The notes: generated by a model from the sequence alone, not told the origin. A DNA stretch of 42,627 nt from Flavobacterium sp. (GCF_027482425.1 NZ_JAIXWA010000030.1:1-42627); one strand, 5' to 3'. Shown: positions 1 through 8,318, counted from the first letter of the stretch. Program-made: numbers and translations.

Positions 1-1295
1 CAATTTGTCAAGGGTTAACACCTGGTACTCTTCCAGCTGCTGATACAAATGGAATTACGGGAACTTGGAATCCAGCAACAATTGATACTAGTGTAGTGGG
101 TACGTTTACATTCACATTCATTCCTAATGCAGCGCAATGTGCAGTGCCTACGACACTTCAAGTTTCGATTACGGCACCTTCTATTATTCCCACATTTACT
201 GCCATTGCACCATTGTGTCAAAATAGTTCTGCACCAGCGTTACCAACAACTTCCGATAACGGAATTACAGGAACATGGTCGGCAGCTATTAATACATCGG
301 TTGTCGGAACACAAACGGTAACCTTTACACCGAATGCTGGCCAATGTGCTGTAAGTACGACGTTGACTGTTACAATTACAGCTCCAACGGTACCAACATT
401 TGCAGCTATTGCTCCTGTATGTACCGGTAGCGCTACGATTACCTTACCGACACAATCCACCAATGGGGTGAACGGTACTTGGAATCCTGCTACAATATCT
501 ACTTCAACGGCAGGTACATTTACATCCAACTTTACACCCGATACAGGACAGTGTGCTACTACGTCTTCAATTACGGTTACTGTAGTGGCAACACCCGATG
601 TATTGCCAATCAACGATGTGTTTGCTTGTGATTCGTATACGCTTCCTGCGTTGGCCGTAGGAAACTACTACACAGGTCAGAATGGTACAGGTACGATGTT
701 AAATACTGGTGCTGTTGTCAGTGCAAGTACAAACCTTTATGTTTTTGCACAAAATGGAAGTTGTACCGATCAAGAAAGTTTTGACATCACCATTACTCCA
801 GCTCCAACCTTTGCAATTGAAGGGGGATGTGAAGGCAGTATTTATGTCTTGGAAGTTGTTTCTGGTAATTTTGGAAGTGCAACATATACATGGACGAATG
901 CATCGGGAGCAACTGTAGGAACAGGAGCTACCTTAAATGTAACAGCTTCTGGAACCTATACGGTAACCGTAACCGTAGGAAATGGAACATCATCTTGTAC
1001 GACAACACAATCCTTTACCGCAAACGAAATTACATGTGCTATCCCAAGAGGTATCTCACCAAACGGCGATGGTTTGAATGACAGCTTTGATCTTACGGGA
1101 TTGAATGTAAAACAATTGAGCATTTACAACCGTTACGGTACTAAAGTATACTCACGTTCCAACTATACCAACCAATGGAGTGGTCAGTCGGATAACGAAA
1201 ATGAACTTCCTGATGGAACCTACTATTACGTAATTGAGCGTGATGGTGTTGCGACCAAAACAGGATGGGTATATGTAAATCGTGAAGTAAAATAA
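1..1295 (+). CDS. Secreted repeat protein with type IX secretion type B C-terminal domain (5' partial)
   Basis: The reading frame is open from base 3, so the gene starts outside the window. The visible 430 residues begin with three tandem copies of a roughly 68-70 residue module starting at bases 6, 216 and 420; each has a Cys near the start, an NG(I/V)xGTW motif and a (G/A)QCA motif. A Ser/Thr-rich Ig-like region follows. The last 85 residues are the gliding-motility-associated C-terminal domain, with SPNGDGLND, a YNRYG strand and an LPDGTYYY strand. Known: this domain sends proteins through the type IX secretion system and usually leaves them at the cell surface. Inference: a large surface protein, perhaps an adhesin. 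A strong terminator follows. Confidence 0.88.
   Translation, partial: ICQGLTPGTLPAADTNGITGTWNPATIDTSVVGTFTFTFIPNAAQCAVPTTLQVSITAPSIIPTFTAIAPLCQNSSAPALPTTSDNGITGTWSAAINTSVVGTQTVTFTPNAGQCAVSTTLTVTITAPTVPTFAAIAPVCTGSATITLPTQSTNGVNGTWNPATISTSTAGTFTSNFTPDTGQCATTSSITVTVVATPDVLPINDVFACDSYTLPALAVGNYYTGQNGTGTMLNTGAVVSASTNLYVFAQNGSCTDQESFDITITPAPTFAIEGGCEGSIYVLEVVSGNFGSATYTWTNASGATVGTGATLNVTASGTYTVTVTVGNGTSSCTTTQSFTANEITCAIPRGISPNGDGLNDSFDLTGLNVKQLSIYNRYGTKVYSRSNYTNQWSGQSDNENELPDGTYYYVIERDGVATKTGWVYVNREVK
6..626 (+). repeat. Three tandem coding repeats of about 205-210 bp
   Basis: Units start at the Cys codons at bases 6, 216 and 420, so the spacing is 210 and then 204 bases. Each codes a Cys, an LP(x) segment, NG(I/V)xGTW, and near the end (G/A)QCA followed by a Thr/Val-rich strand. 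The array probably extends upstream of the window. Confidence 0.8.
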
Positions 1296-1316
1296 TTCAA
1301 TTTACACCCTCAAACT

Positions 1317-1351
1317 AAAAAGGAGATTCGCAAAGAATCTCCTTTTTTTTT
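1317..1351 (+). terminator. Rho-independent terminator
   Basis: A 9-bp perfect stem (AGGAGATTC / GAATCTCCT) with a 5-base loop is followed by eight T's. A short A-run lies on the left side. It sits 22 bases after the stop codon of the sorting-domain gene. Confidence 0.9.
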
Positions 1352-1506
1352 ATTCTATTACTTTTTCGACAGGAACTACTAACAGATTACTAAGTGAACG
1401 CTAAAATCTAAAATAATAGAGAAATAGAAATATGGGAATTATTGCAAACCATAAAACTTATGACCATTTATACGTGATGTAAATGGACTTCCCAAAATTT
1501 CACGCC

Positions 1507-1857
1507 CTATTCATACAATGTCTTGGCTTCTAAAAGTACTGCTTCAAATACCCTTTGATCAAGAGTATCGACAGTTGTAAATTGGAGCGATTTGACCATA
1601 GTACGATTGGCACCCACCAAGAACTCTTGATGTGTTTTCAATTGAAAACCTCTATAAAATCCAAGGTCGACATAGCCTTTTTTGTGGCTTGCATTGAGGT
1701 AACAAAAGGGTTTATCGTGGTAATAATAAAAAGGAATAGCATAGCGATAGCGCAACTCAACGGTGGGAATAACCGCCTCAATTGTCGCCATACAATGCAT
1801 CAAAACCGCCCGAAATGCTTCGGGTTGACGCATTACATAATCATGAGCGGGTTGCAT
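1507..1857 (-). CDS. DUF1801-family protein
   Basis: The 116 residues match the DUF1801 fold of small cytosolic proteins: an N-terminal helix, an aromatic RYAIPFYYY strand, then CYLNASHKKGYVDLGFYRG. The biochemical function of the family is not established. The start ATG overlaps the stop of the upstream peptidase gene by one base (TAATG), so the two are probably translationally coupled. There is no obvious reason for a cytosolic DUF1801 protein to be paired with an exported peptidase. Bases 1352-1506 downstream hold no gene I can see. Confidence 0.8.
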   Translation of the reverse strand: MQPAHDYVMRQPEAFRAVLMHCMATIEAVIPTVELRYRYAIPFYYYHDKPFCYLNASHKKGYVDLGFYRGFQLKTHQEFLVGANRTMVKSLQFTTVDTLDQRVFEAVLLEAKTLYE

Positions 1858-3227
1858 TAGCGAATACCGTATTGATCAAACAAATACACCAAAGAAGCCA
1901 TAGCAGCAGCTCCTAACTCCAACTCACGTTTGTTCACGGCATCGAAGGTATCTTTGGCCGCATGATGGTGGTCAAAATAGCGTTGAGAATCCGGTTGCAA
2001 TCCCGCTTTAACTATTTTTGGGGACTGAAGCGGACCGATATCAACTCCCGAATGCCCTTGACGAAATAAATGCAGAAGATACGGTTCAAACAACGGTTTC
2101 CATTGTTGTACTTGCTCCATATTGGTGGCATCAATTTCAAACGAAAACCCGCGTGGCGCAAATCCTCCCGCATCACTCTCCAAAGCAAAAATATGTTGCT
2201 CACCCAACCGTTTAGATTCGGCTTCGTATTGTAATCCACCTTTCACGCCATTTTCTTCATTCATAAATAAAACTGCACGGATAGTGTGTTTCGGACGGTA
2301 TCCAAGACGTTTGAACAGTGCCAATACTTCCATACTTTGCACACAGCCAGCGCCGTCATCATGCGAACCATCGCCCAAGTCCCACGAGTCCAAATGCCCA
2401 CCGACCAAAATAATTTTATCTGGATAGGTAGTCCCTTTAATCTCTCCAACTACATTATGTGAAAGAACCTCCCCTAAATAGCGACAGGTTTGACGAAAAT
2501 AGATTTTGGCGTTGGGATGAGTTTGCAGGGCTTCACTTAACGCATTCGCATCCAAGGTACTCACTGCCGCGGCTGGAATGCGCTGCGACTCAGGCGTATC
2601 TCCATAATTGGTCATTCCCGTGTGGGGAAGATCGTCAAGACGTAAGTTCATTGAACGAACCAACACACCTACGGCTCCTAATTTACCAGCTTCACGAGCC
2701 CCTGAAGAACGTTGATCGACACAACCGCCGTAAGCGCGAAAGGTTTCAACGTGCTCAGGATCCATGGGTCGGTTGAAAAAAACGAGTTTTCCACGAACTT
2801 TCTCCGCACCCAAGGCTTTCAATTCGTCAAGGGATTTCACCTCAATGACCTCGGCTTCTAACCCGTTCTTGGGGGTAGCTACCGACATCCCTAAAGCACA
2901 AATGGAAAGGTCTAAACGCTTTTTCCCCAGTTGTACATACGCAATTTCCTTCTCCCCTCGCTCCCATTTGGGCACCATCACCTCTTGCAAGTAGACGCGA
3001 TCGAGTCCCAATTGATCGAGTTGGGCTTTGGTATACACCACCCCATTAGCCGCTCCTTCCGAACCCGATAAACGCGCGCCAATGGTATTGGACAAATGCT
3101 CCAACCAAAAATAGCACTGCCCTTGCGTGAGCACTGAACGGTGAATTCGGTCGAGCATTTGGGCATCCGATTGCGCAAAAAACGATTGAAAAACCAATAA
3201 AAGGATTAGTGAAAGTCTGCATTTCAT
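1857..3227 (-). CDS. Exported M28-family metallopeptidase (carboxypeptidase Q-like)
   Basis: 456 residues with a signal peptide (about residues 1-22). A protease-associated insertion (about 90-240) lies inside an M28 zinc aminopeptidase/carboxypeptidase fold. Visible metal and catalytic residues are H278 (GGHLDSW), D290/D291 (HDDGAG), E324-E325 (NEEN), D352 (ESDAGG) and one of H420-H422 (FDHHH, followed by DTFD). Length and motif order resemble carboxypeptidase Q-type enzymes that release amino acids from peptides outside the cytoplasm. No sorting domain is present, so a periplasmic location is likely. It ends in a TAATG overlap with the DUF1801 gene. Confidence 0.9.
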   Translation of the reverse strand: MKCRLSLILLLVFQSFFAQSDAQMLDRIHRSVLTQGQCYFWLEHLSNTIGARLSGSEGAANGVVYTKAQLDQLGLDRVYLQEVMVPKWERGEKEIAYVQLGKKRLDLSICALGMSVATPKNGLEAEVIEVKSLDELKALGAEKVRGKLVFFNRPMDPEHVETFRAYGGCVDQRSSGAREAGKLGAVGVLVRSMNLRLDDLPHTGMTNYGDTPESQRIPAAAVSTLDANALSEALQTHPNAKIYFRQTCRYLGEVLSHNVVGEIKGTTYPDKIILVGGHLDSWDLGDGSHDDGAGCVQSMEVLALFKRLGYRPKHTIRAVLFMNEENGVKGGLQYEAESKRLGEQHIFALESDAGGFAPRGFSFEIDATNMEQVQQWKPLFEPYLLHLFRQGHSGVDIGPLQSPKIVKAGLQPDSQRYFDHHHAAKDTFDAVNKRELELGAAAMASLVYLFDQYGIR

Positions 3228-3264
3228 GGGAACTGTATTTTTCTCAAAAATAATCGAAAAATAG

Positions 3265-3308
3265 TTTGTCTAAAAAATAAATATTACTTTACTTTGTATA
3301 TCAAAGTA
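3265..3308 (+). promoter_or_regulatory. Promoter with palindromic operator O1 of the CreD-module regulator
   Basis: The palindrome TACTTTG-N5-CAAAGTA spans 3290-3308. Its left arm overlaps a near-consensus -7 box (TTACTTTG, 3289-3296) that lies 20 bases after a TTTG at 3265-3268. The right arm continues into a second small dyad, AAAGTACTTT (3303-3312). The ATG at 3315 follows at once. A near-identical site lies before 4309. The binding protein is inferred to be the regulator at 3967-4263. Confidence 0.6.
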
Positions 3309-3314
3309 CTTTTT

Positions 3315-3947
3315 ATGGAGACGAATGAATATTTAAAAGACCTAAAGGATATCAAAGAAATGATGTCCAAATCGTCACAAACCTTATCGCTTAGTGGCCT
3401 ATCGGGCGTATTGGCGGGATTGTATGCTTTGGCCGGTGCTGGCATTGCCCATTACCTATTGCATATCCATCACGTAGTCGATTACACCCAATCGCGTTCA
3501 GAAAACGGCTTCCCCATGGATGCATTGTCGTTACAATTGATCGGATTGGCAGCGGTAATAATTTTGGCTTCAATGGGAACGGGAATAGTGCTGAGTGCCC
3601 GTAAAGCTAAAAAAATGGGGGAAACACTTTGGAATGCATCGTCGCGACGACTGCTGATTAATTTCAGTATTCCATTAGTAACCGGTGGACTCTTGGTGAT
3701 TATTCTTCTCTTTAAAAGCTACTACGAATTGATTGCCCCGATGATGCTCTTATTTTACGGCATGGGCTGTGTCAATGCGTCGAAATACACCTTCCGTGAT
3801 GTGCGTTATTTGGGTGTAACGCAAATCATCTTAGGATTGATGGCGGCGTATTTCAATGATTCCGATTTGATCTTTTGGACCCTAGGATTTGGCGTTTGCC
3901 ACGTCCTCTATGGCGCCATGATGTATGTGAAATACGACCGAAATTAA
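3315..3947 (+). CDS. Integral membrane protein, first gene of the CreD-module regulator operon
   Basis: 210 residues from the ATG at 3315. An in-frame start at 3294 would put the N-terminus inside the promoter/operator, so I reject it. A charged cytosolic N-terminus (about 25 residues) precedes roughly six hydrophobic segments. A His-rich loop (HYLLHIHHV) sits after the first one. I recognise no enzymatic motif. It ends 19 bases before the winged-helix regulator, so the two form an operon. Inference: it may be a membrane sensor or partner for that regulator. No function can be assigned from sequence. Confidence 0.75.
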   Translation: METNEYLKDLKDIKEMMSKSSQTLSLSGLSGVLAGLYALAGAGIAHYLLHIHHVVDYTQSRSENGFPMDALSLQLIGLAAVIILASMGTGIVLSARKAKKMGETLWNASSRRLLINFSIPLVTGGLLVIILLFKSYYELIAPMMLLFYGMGCVNASKYTFRDVRYLGVTQIILGLMAAYFNDSDLIFWTLGFGVCHVLYGAMMYVKYDRN

Positions 3948-3966
3948 TTGTAATTTTACCGCACCA

Positions 3967-4263
3967 GTGAAATCCCTACTTGAAAATATCAACAAAGCCT
4001 TTGACCATCGCATTCGACTGGGCATCATGTCGGTACTGATGGTGAATGACCGTGTGGACTTCACTACGTTGAAAGAACTGCTCGGCGTTACCGACGGCAA
4101 TCTGGCTTCGCATATCAAAGCCCTAGAAGCTGAAGCCTATATCGAAGTAGAAAAACAATTCATCGGTAAAAAACCCAATACACGCTATTTGGCCACAACC
4201 GCCGGTAAAACAGCCTTCAAAAACCATATTGAAGCCCTGGAAAAATTAATACAAAAGTCGTAA
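3967..4263 (+). CDS. Winged-helix transcriptional regulator (ArsR/MarR-like)
   Basis: 98 residues. The start is GTG at 3967; there is no ATG in frame between the preceding stop and this codon. The protein is almost entirely a winged helix-turn-helix: DHRIRLGIMSVL helix, TTLKELLGVTDGNLASHIKALE recognition region, then a wing containing FIGKKPNTRYLATT. This matches the small single-domain winged-helix regulators often found beside creD in Bacteroidota. I infer that it binds the palindromes at 3290-3308 and 4282-4300, controlling its own operon and the Coq4-like/CreD operon. No metal-binding Cys is visible and the signal is unknown. Confidence 0.85.
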   Translation: MKSLLENINKAFDHRIRLGIMSVLMVNDRVDFTTLKELLGVTDGNLASHIKALEAEAYIEVEKQFIGKKPNTRYLATTAGKTAFKNHIEALEKLIQKS

Positions 4264-4281
4264 CCTATTTTTTTACACTTA

Positions 4282-4304
4282 TGCTTTGAAATTCAAAGTA
4301 CTTT
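4282..4304 (+). promoter_or_regulatory. Palindromic operator O2 before the Coq4-like/CreD operon
   Basis: TGCTTTG-N5-CAAAGTA (4282-4300) has the same 7-5-7 layout as O1. The 12 bases CAAAGTACTTTT are identical in both sites. The inner core CTTTGAA-A-TTCAAAG is a perfect dyad. The TTTG at 4285-4288 could be part of a -7 box (spacing to the TA is one base longer than consensus). The ATG at 4309 follows. Confidence 0.6.
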
Positions 4305-4308
4305 TATT

Positions 4309-4767
4309 ATGAGAGAGTTGTTTATTGAATGGATGTACCGCACTGTAAAAGTGCCCTATCAATGGATTTTTAAACAAAAAGAAGCCTGGAATCTCACGCT
4401 TCAAGAACTTTTACGATTGCCCGAAGAGAGTTTGGGGTTTCATCTGGGTTGCTTCCTTTGTCAGCACCATTTTGAAATACAACCTACCCTAGAGGAACAC
4501 GACATTTTTCATGTACTCACCCAAACAGGAGGTACTGTATTGGATGAAATCACCATGCAGTTTTATTTATTAGGCAATGGGAAACGAAGTCCTTTTCTGT
4601 TTTTAGTGATGGGTACAGGAGTGGTGTTTTACCCATTTCAATGGGGTCATTTTTACCAAACCTACCGCAAAGGAAAACAAGCGCATCGGTTTTATGACCT
4701 CAACTTTCTCCCGCTCCTTCCCTATCCTATTGCCGACTTTCGAAAAACGTTTAACATACAACCATGA
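4309..4767 (+). CDS. Coq4-like protein
   Basis: 152 residues. The Coq4 zinc motif HDxxH-x11-E is intact: H64, D65, H68 and E80 (HDIFHVL, then LDE). The surrounding sequence has the family helices, including GFHLGCFL and MQFYLLGNGKR. Known: Coq4 acts in ubiquinone synthesis, and flavobacteria normally use menaquinone instead. A role in ubiquinone is therefore unlikely here; a different lipid or quinone substrate is inference. It is the first gene of the operon leading to creD, directly behind operator O2, and its stop overlaps the next start by four bases (ATGA). Confidence 0.8.
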   Translation: MRELFIEWMYRTVKVPYQWIFKQKEAWNLTLQELLRLPEESLGFHLGCFLCQHHFEIQPTLEEHDIFHVLTQTGGTVLDEITMQFYLLGNGKRSPFLFLVMGTGVVFYPFQWGHFYQTYRKGKQAHRFYDLNFLPLLPYPIADFRKTFNIQP

Positions 4768-5060
4768 AAGCCTATACCCTGTATCAAAAAATCGCCTTAC
4801 TTACCTTTTGGGGCGAAACCATTCTTTGCTATGGCTATGTGATTACCCGACATGACCTTGTGGTCTTCCTCGGATTTTTATTCACGCTTTTTACTGTGCT
4901 TATCAACGGCATGGCGTTCATAGCCGTGATTCATGATGCGATATACGCACCCGAAAACCGAAGGCAAAGTCTGAAAGACGGGGGCATTTTATGCCTCAAT
5001 ATTCCCGTAATGGGCTGTTACCTCTTGCTTTATTTTCTCATTCAAACACATACCCGATGA
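4764..5060 (+). CDS. Small membrane protein, CreD operon
   Basis: 98 residues with about three hydrophobic segments (around residues 10-28, 32-58 and 74-94) and a charged loop, APENRRQSLKDGG, between the second and third. It overlaps the Coq4-like gene and the next gene by ATGA on both sides, so translation is coupled. I recognise no family. It is about the same size and layout as its downstream neighbour, so the two may form a complex or be distant paralogues. Confidence 0.75.
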   Translation: MKAYTLYQKIALLTFWGETILCYGYVITRHDLVVFLGFLFTLFTVLINGMAFIAVIHDAIYAPENRRQSLKDGGILCLNIPVMGCYLLLYFLIQTHTR

Positions 5061-5362
5061 CCCGAAAACAATACCAAAGCGCTACCGGACAGCGCTCCAC
5101 GCAAATTGCCATCGCCTCCTTTTTACTCGGAACCTTTTTACTGTTCGCCTTTTTAACCACCAAGCATGAATATGTGCTCTTGGCCGGCTTTTACTATGTG
5201 CTCTTGGCCCTAGCAATCAACCTAGTCGTGCTCGGCAACCTGCTTTACCAATGCGTTCGCTTACACAACCACAGGGACTATTATGGCATCAAAATACTCC
5301 TCGTATTGGCCAATATTCCCATCGCATTTGTCTATCTAAAAATCATTATTAATTCATTATAA
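5057..5362 (+). CDS. Small membrane protein, CreD operon
   Basis: 101 residues from the ATG at 5057, chosen over an in-frame ATG at 4991 because it forms an ATGA overlap with the upstream stop. There are three hydrophobic segments (about 17-34, 40-63 and 79-97) and a charged N-terminus. No known motif. It lies three bases before creD. Its two-partner arrangement with the gene at 4764 suggests accessory membrane subunits; this is inference from position only. Confidence 0.75.
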   Translation: MTRKQYQSATGQRSTQIAIASFLLGTFLLFAFLTTKHEYVLLAGFYYVLLALAINLVVLGNLLYQCVRLHNHRDYYGIKILLVLANIPIAFVYLKIIINSL

Positions 5363-5365
5363 AAC

Positions 5366-6664
5366 ATGTCTATTATGGAACACCAAGATCACGAAATGAA
5401 AACTTTCTTTCAAACCAACACCGCCAAAATGATGATGGTCGGATTTCTTACCCTCGTTCTTCTCATCCCGCTTTTCTTTGTGCAAGACCTCATCACCGAA
5501 CGAAGCCAACGAAAACAAGAAGTCATTACCGAAACGACTGCCAAATGGGGCGGCGAAGTCTTTTGCTACGGTCCCCTACTCAAAGTACCGTATTACGACA
5601 ACACGACAAAACAACTGCAAACGGCTTACTTTTTTCCCGACAAACTCGCTACCGACACCGAGGTAAAAATGGCGCGTACCCTCAAACGAAGTATCTACAG
5701 AGCCAATGTCTTTTCGGCAACTATCACCTTTGAAGGTCGGTTTTCAAACCCCGATTTTAAGTCGCTACAAATTCCCGAAGAAAACATTCGCTGGGAGGAA
5801 AGCCAAATCGTATTCCGAACCACCAATGTAAGCAGTATCAATAGTGAAGTGAAAATAGGAATCAACGGTCAAAAATACGCGTTTGAACCCACTGCAAGTG
5901 ACAAACCCAACGATTCTATGGCAACCCTCGAAAGCGCTCGGCTACCCATTGCAATGCTCGCGGGACAAACCTTCAAAATGCAATTGAAGTACAACGGAAG
6001 TCACGCCCTCAGTTTTGTTCCTGTTGGTAAAACGACCCAAGCCACCGTAAATAGTGATTGGCATTCTCCTAGTTTTTCGGGCTATTTTTTACCAGGAACC
6101 CAAACCGTGTCGCCTCAAGGGTTCAAAGCGCAATGGAACATACTCTACTTCAACCGTCCGTTCAACCAACAGCAGTTTGGCTCCTTACCCGACTTGAGCA
6201 AATACGCCTACAAAGTCGACCTGATTACCCCCGTCGACGAATACCAACAAAACGAACGGGCCTCCAAATACGGGTTCCTCGTCATCGGTCTCACCTTTTT
6301 GGTCTTCTTCCTCATTCAAACGATGAGCAAAATCAACATCCACATCTTTCAATACAGCATGATTGGTATTGCACTAGTCCTCTTTTATGCCTTGCTCATC
6401 TCCATTACCGAACACAGCAGTTTCACTCTTGCCTACGCCATTGCAGGCACCGCCATCGTGAGCATGATAACGCTCTACGCCTATTCCATCCTCCAAAACC
6501 GAAAATTCCCCATGCTCATCGGAGGCGCCTTATCGCTTATCTACGCCTTCCTTTTTGTGATTATCCAACTCGAAGATTACGCCTTGCTGGTAGGCAGTAT
6601 CGGCCTGTTTGCCATCCTCGCGGCAGTCATGTTCTATTCGCGTAACATTGATTGGAGCAAGTAA
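5366..6664 (+). CDS. creD: Cell envelope integrity protein CreD
   Basis: 432 residues, close to the usual CreD length of about 450. One N-terminal membrane segment (about 22-44) is followed by the conserved ERSQRKQEVITETTAKWGG stretch, a large extracytoplasmic beta-rich domain, and a cluster of about six membrane segments from residue 302 to the end. Known: CreD is an inner-membrane protein induced by envelope and beta-lactam stress in proteobacteria, and its molecular role is unsettled. Here the regulator is a small winged-helix protein rather than CreBC. A second ATG at 5375 is also possible as start. Confidence 0.92.
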   Translation: MSIMEHQDHEMKTFFQTNTAKMMMVGFLTLVLLIPLFFVQDLITERSQRKQEVITETTAKWGGEVFCYGPLLKVPYYDNTTKQLQTAYFFPDKLATDTEVKMARTLKRSIYRANVFSATITFEGRFSNPDFKSLQIPEENIRWEESQIVFRTTNVSSINSEVKIGINGQKYAFEPTASDKPNDSMATLESARLPIAMLAGQTFKMQLKYNGSHALSFVPVGKTTQATVNSDWHSPSFSGYFLPGTQTVSPQGFKAQWNILYFNRPFNQQQFGSLPDLSKYAYKVDLITPVDEYQQNERASKYGFLVIGLTFLVFFLIQTMSKINIHIFQYSMIGIALVLFYALLISITEHSSFTLAYAIAGTAIVSMITLYAYSILQNRKFPMLIGGALSLIYAFLFVIIQLEDYALLVGSIGLFAILAAVMFYSRNIDWSK

Positions 6665-6687
6665 CCCTCTGCGCGCCACCACCGTAG

Positions 6688-6751
6688 TCCTGCTATCCGC
6701 GCTACACGCCTCCCTTCGTCCGGCGGGGTAGCCAGCTTCTATCAGGGCTAG
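6688..6751 (-). repeat. GC-rich 3'-end hairpin element, copy A
   Basis: Read in the creD direction, it runs from TCCTGCTATCC (6688-6698) through an imperfect stem (GCTACACGCC 6701-6710 / GGCGGGGTAGC 6722-6732) to CTATCAGGGCTAG (6739-6751). Copy B at 8319-8457 has the same layout, and 12 of 13 bases of the closing box are the same. It lies just after the creD stop. I have the impression this motif recurs between genes in flavobacteria, but cannot check that here. No protein is coded. Confidence 0.6.
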
Positions 6752-6763
6752 TGTAGCAACGAC

Positions 6764-6800
6764 AAAACTCCGAAAGAACCCAGTTCCTTCGGAGTTTTTT
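6764..6800. terminator. Bidirectional terminator between creD and the sugar transporter
   Basis: The stem ACTCCGAA (6767-6774) / TTCGGAGT (6788-6795) has an A-run on its left and six T's on its right. It can therefore end both the plus-strand creD transcript and the minus-strand transporter transcript. Confidence 0.85.
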
Positions 6801-6819
6801 GGATTAATAATTCCGTTAA

Positions 6820-8259
6820 TTAATGACCACTGCGCACCGTTGTATCAAAAGTAATGCCTTGCTTTTTCAGAATACGGGTGACTTGCCATGCATAGAACGC
6901 TAAGTAAGCAAAACACCCTACTCCGACGATATAACTCGCGTGGATGGAAACTACATCGGCCAAATACCCTTGCAACAAACTCACCAAGCCACCGCCCATA
7001 ATCATCATAATCAAAAAACTACTGCCTTGCGAGGTATGTTTGCCCAAACCGCTAATCGCCAAGGTAAAAATACAGGGCCACAACGTACTGCAAAACAATC
7101 CTACCGAAGTAAAAGCATACACCGAAACCATACCGCGGGTAACCATTCCAATGGCCAAAGCCGTAATCCCAAGTAGGGAGAAAATAAACAACATCCGCGC
7201 GGGATTTCCTTTACTAGCGATATCGGCAACAATTAATACTAAAATCACAGCACCGTAAATATAGAAGGGCGTCAAATCGTGATTCATCAAACGGTTGACG
7301 CCTAAAAACACTCCAAAAGCCAAATAAGGCGCGATAAAACGCAACACTTGCCGCAGATTCATATTCTCGGTAAAAGCCTCTACGGCGCCTGTCCAACGGC
7401 CAATCATTAAACTTGCCCAATACAATGAAATATAAGGGGCAATATCTTGTGTTTTAAATCCCAAATCCTTTTCCATATAAGCGGGCAAATTACTCGCCGT
7501 TGATACTTCAACCCCTACATAGACAAAAATAGCAATCATGCCAAGCACCAATTGCGGGTAATGCAACGCCGAATTACGTGGCGAAGTACTCACCGTAATT
7601 TCTTCCTCAACCACAGCCGCAGGGCGGTCGGGAATGCTCGATAACTTTAGCAATAAAGCTACTAGTAAAAAGGCAGCACCTAGCACCAAATAGGGAATTT
7701 TCACACTTTCGATATCCATAGTCGCTTCTTTAGCGGTAGGTGCTCCAAAGATGGCAAAACTCACCAATAAGGGTCCGATAGTCGTCCCTAAATTATTTAT
7801 CCCACCGGCCATCGTAAGCCGTTGCGAACCTGTATGCAAAGGTCCCAATGCAATCGCCAACGGATTGGCCACGGTTTGTTGTAATGAAAATCCGAACGCC
7901 ACCACAAACAAGCCGGTTAGCATTAAGGGAAACGATTTTGTATTGGCGGCAGGGTAAAACAACAAGGTGCCCAACGCCGAAATGGTTAACCCCAAGGCTA
8001 AGGCATTTTTATATCCAATGCGGTTGATGACATCGCCTCCCGTAACATACGAAATCAAGAGGTAAACGATCGATCCTACGGTGTAGGCAATGTAAAACGC
8101 AACAGATACCAGCTGACTCTGCCAGTTTTCGAGGGTAAAAGCATTTTTAAAAACGGGAATTAAAATATCGTTACTCGCCGCTACGAATCCCCAGAAAAAG
8201 AAGACACTGGCAAGAGGCACAAACTGCGCCCAATTGGTTTGAGTAGAAGGACTACGCAT
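6820..8259 (-). CDS. FucP-type MFS sugar transporter
   Basis: 479 residues with about 12 membrane segments. The N-terminal FFWGFVAASNDILIPVFKNAF stretch is the hallmark of the FucP/GluP sugar:proton symporters, as is the FSLQQTVANPLAIALG segment in helix 4. The substrate is not readable; glucose, galactose or fucose are all known for the family. The adjacent GH97 alpha-glucosidase on the same strand suggests glucose, which is inference. It is probably transcribed alone, from a TATCTTTA box at 8285-8292 on the minus strand. Hairpin elements lie on both sides. Confidence 0.9.
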   Translation of the reverse strand: MRSPSTQTNWAQFVPLASVFFFWGFVAASNDILIPVFKNAFTLENWQSQLVSVAFYIAYTVGSIVYLLISYVTGGDVINRIGYKNALALGLTISALGTLLFYPAANTKSFPLMLTGLFVVAFGFSLQQTVANPLAIALGPLHTGSQRLTMAGGINNLGTTIGPLLVSFAIFGAPTAKEATMDIESVKIPYLVLGAAFLLVALLLKLSSIPDRPAAVVEEEITVSTSPRNSALHYPQLVLGMIAIFVYVGVEVSTASNLPAYMEKDLGFKTQDIAPYISLYWASLMIGRWTGAVEAFTENMNLRQVLRFIAPYLAFGVFLGVNRLMNHDLTPFYIYGAVILVLIVADIASKGNPARMLFIFSLLGITALAIGMVTRGMVSVYAFTSVGLFCSTLWPCIFTLAISGLGKHTSQGSSFLIMMIMGGGLVSLLQGYLADVVSIHASYIVGVGCFAYLAFYAWQVTRILKKQGITFDTTVRSGH

Positions 8260-8284
8260 AAGGGTTGATTTTTGGTTTAGGTTT

Positions 8285-8292
8285 TAAAGATA
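8285..8292 (-). promoter_or_regulatory. -7 box (TATCTTTA) for the sugar transporter
   Basis: One base from the TAnnTTTG consensus, and 25 bases upstream of the ATG on the minus strand. The same sequence lies upstream of the GH97 gene (10588-10595). Confidence 0.4.
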
Positions 8293-8318
8293 TTGAATTA
8301 TTATGAAAAGCAATTCCC

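Noticed and set aside
6133..6645. 170-residue plus-strand frame inside creD
   Set aside because: A shadow frame rich in Arg, His and Pro with no family features; CreD's membrane segments are in the real frame.
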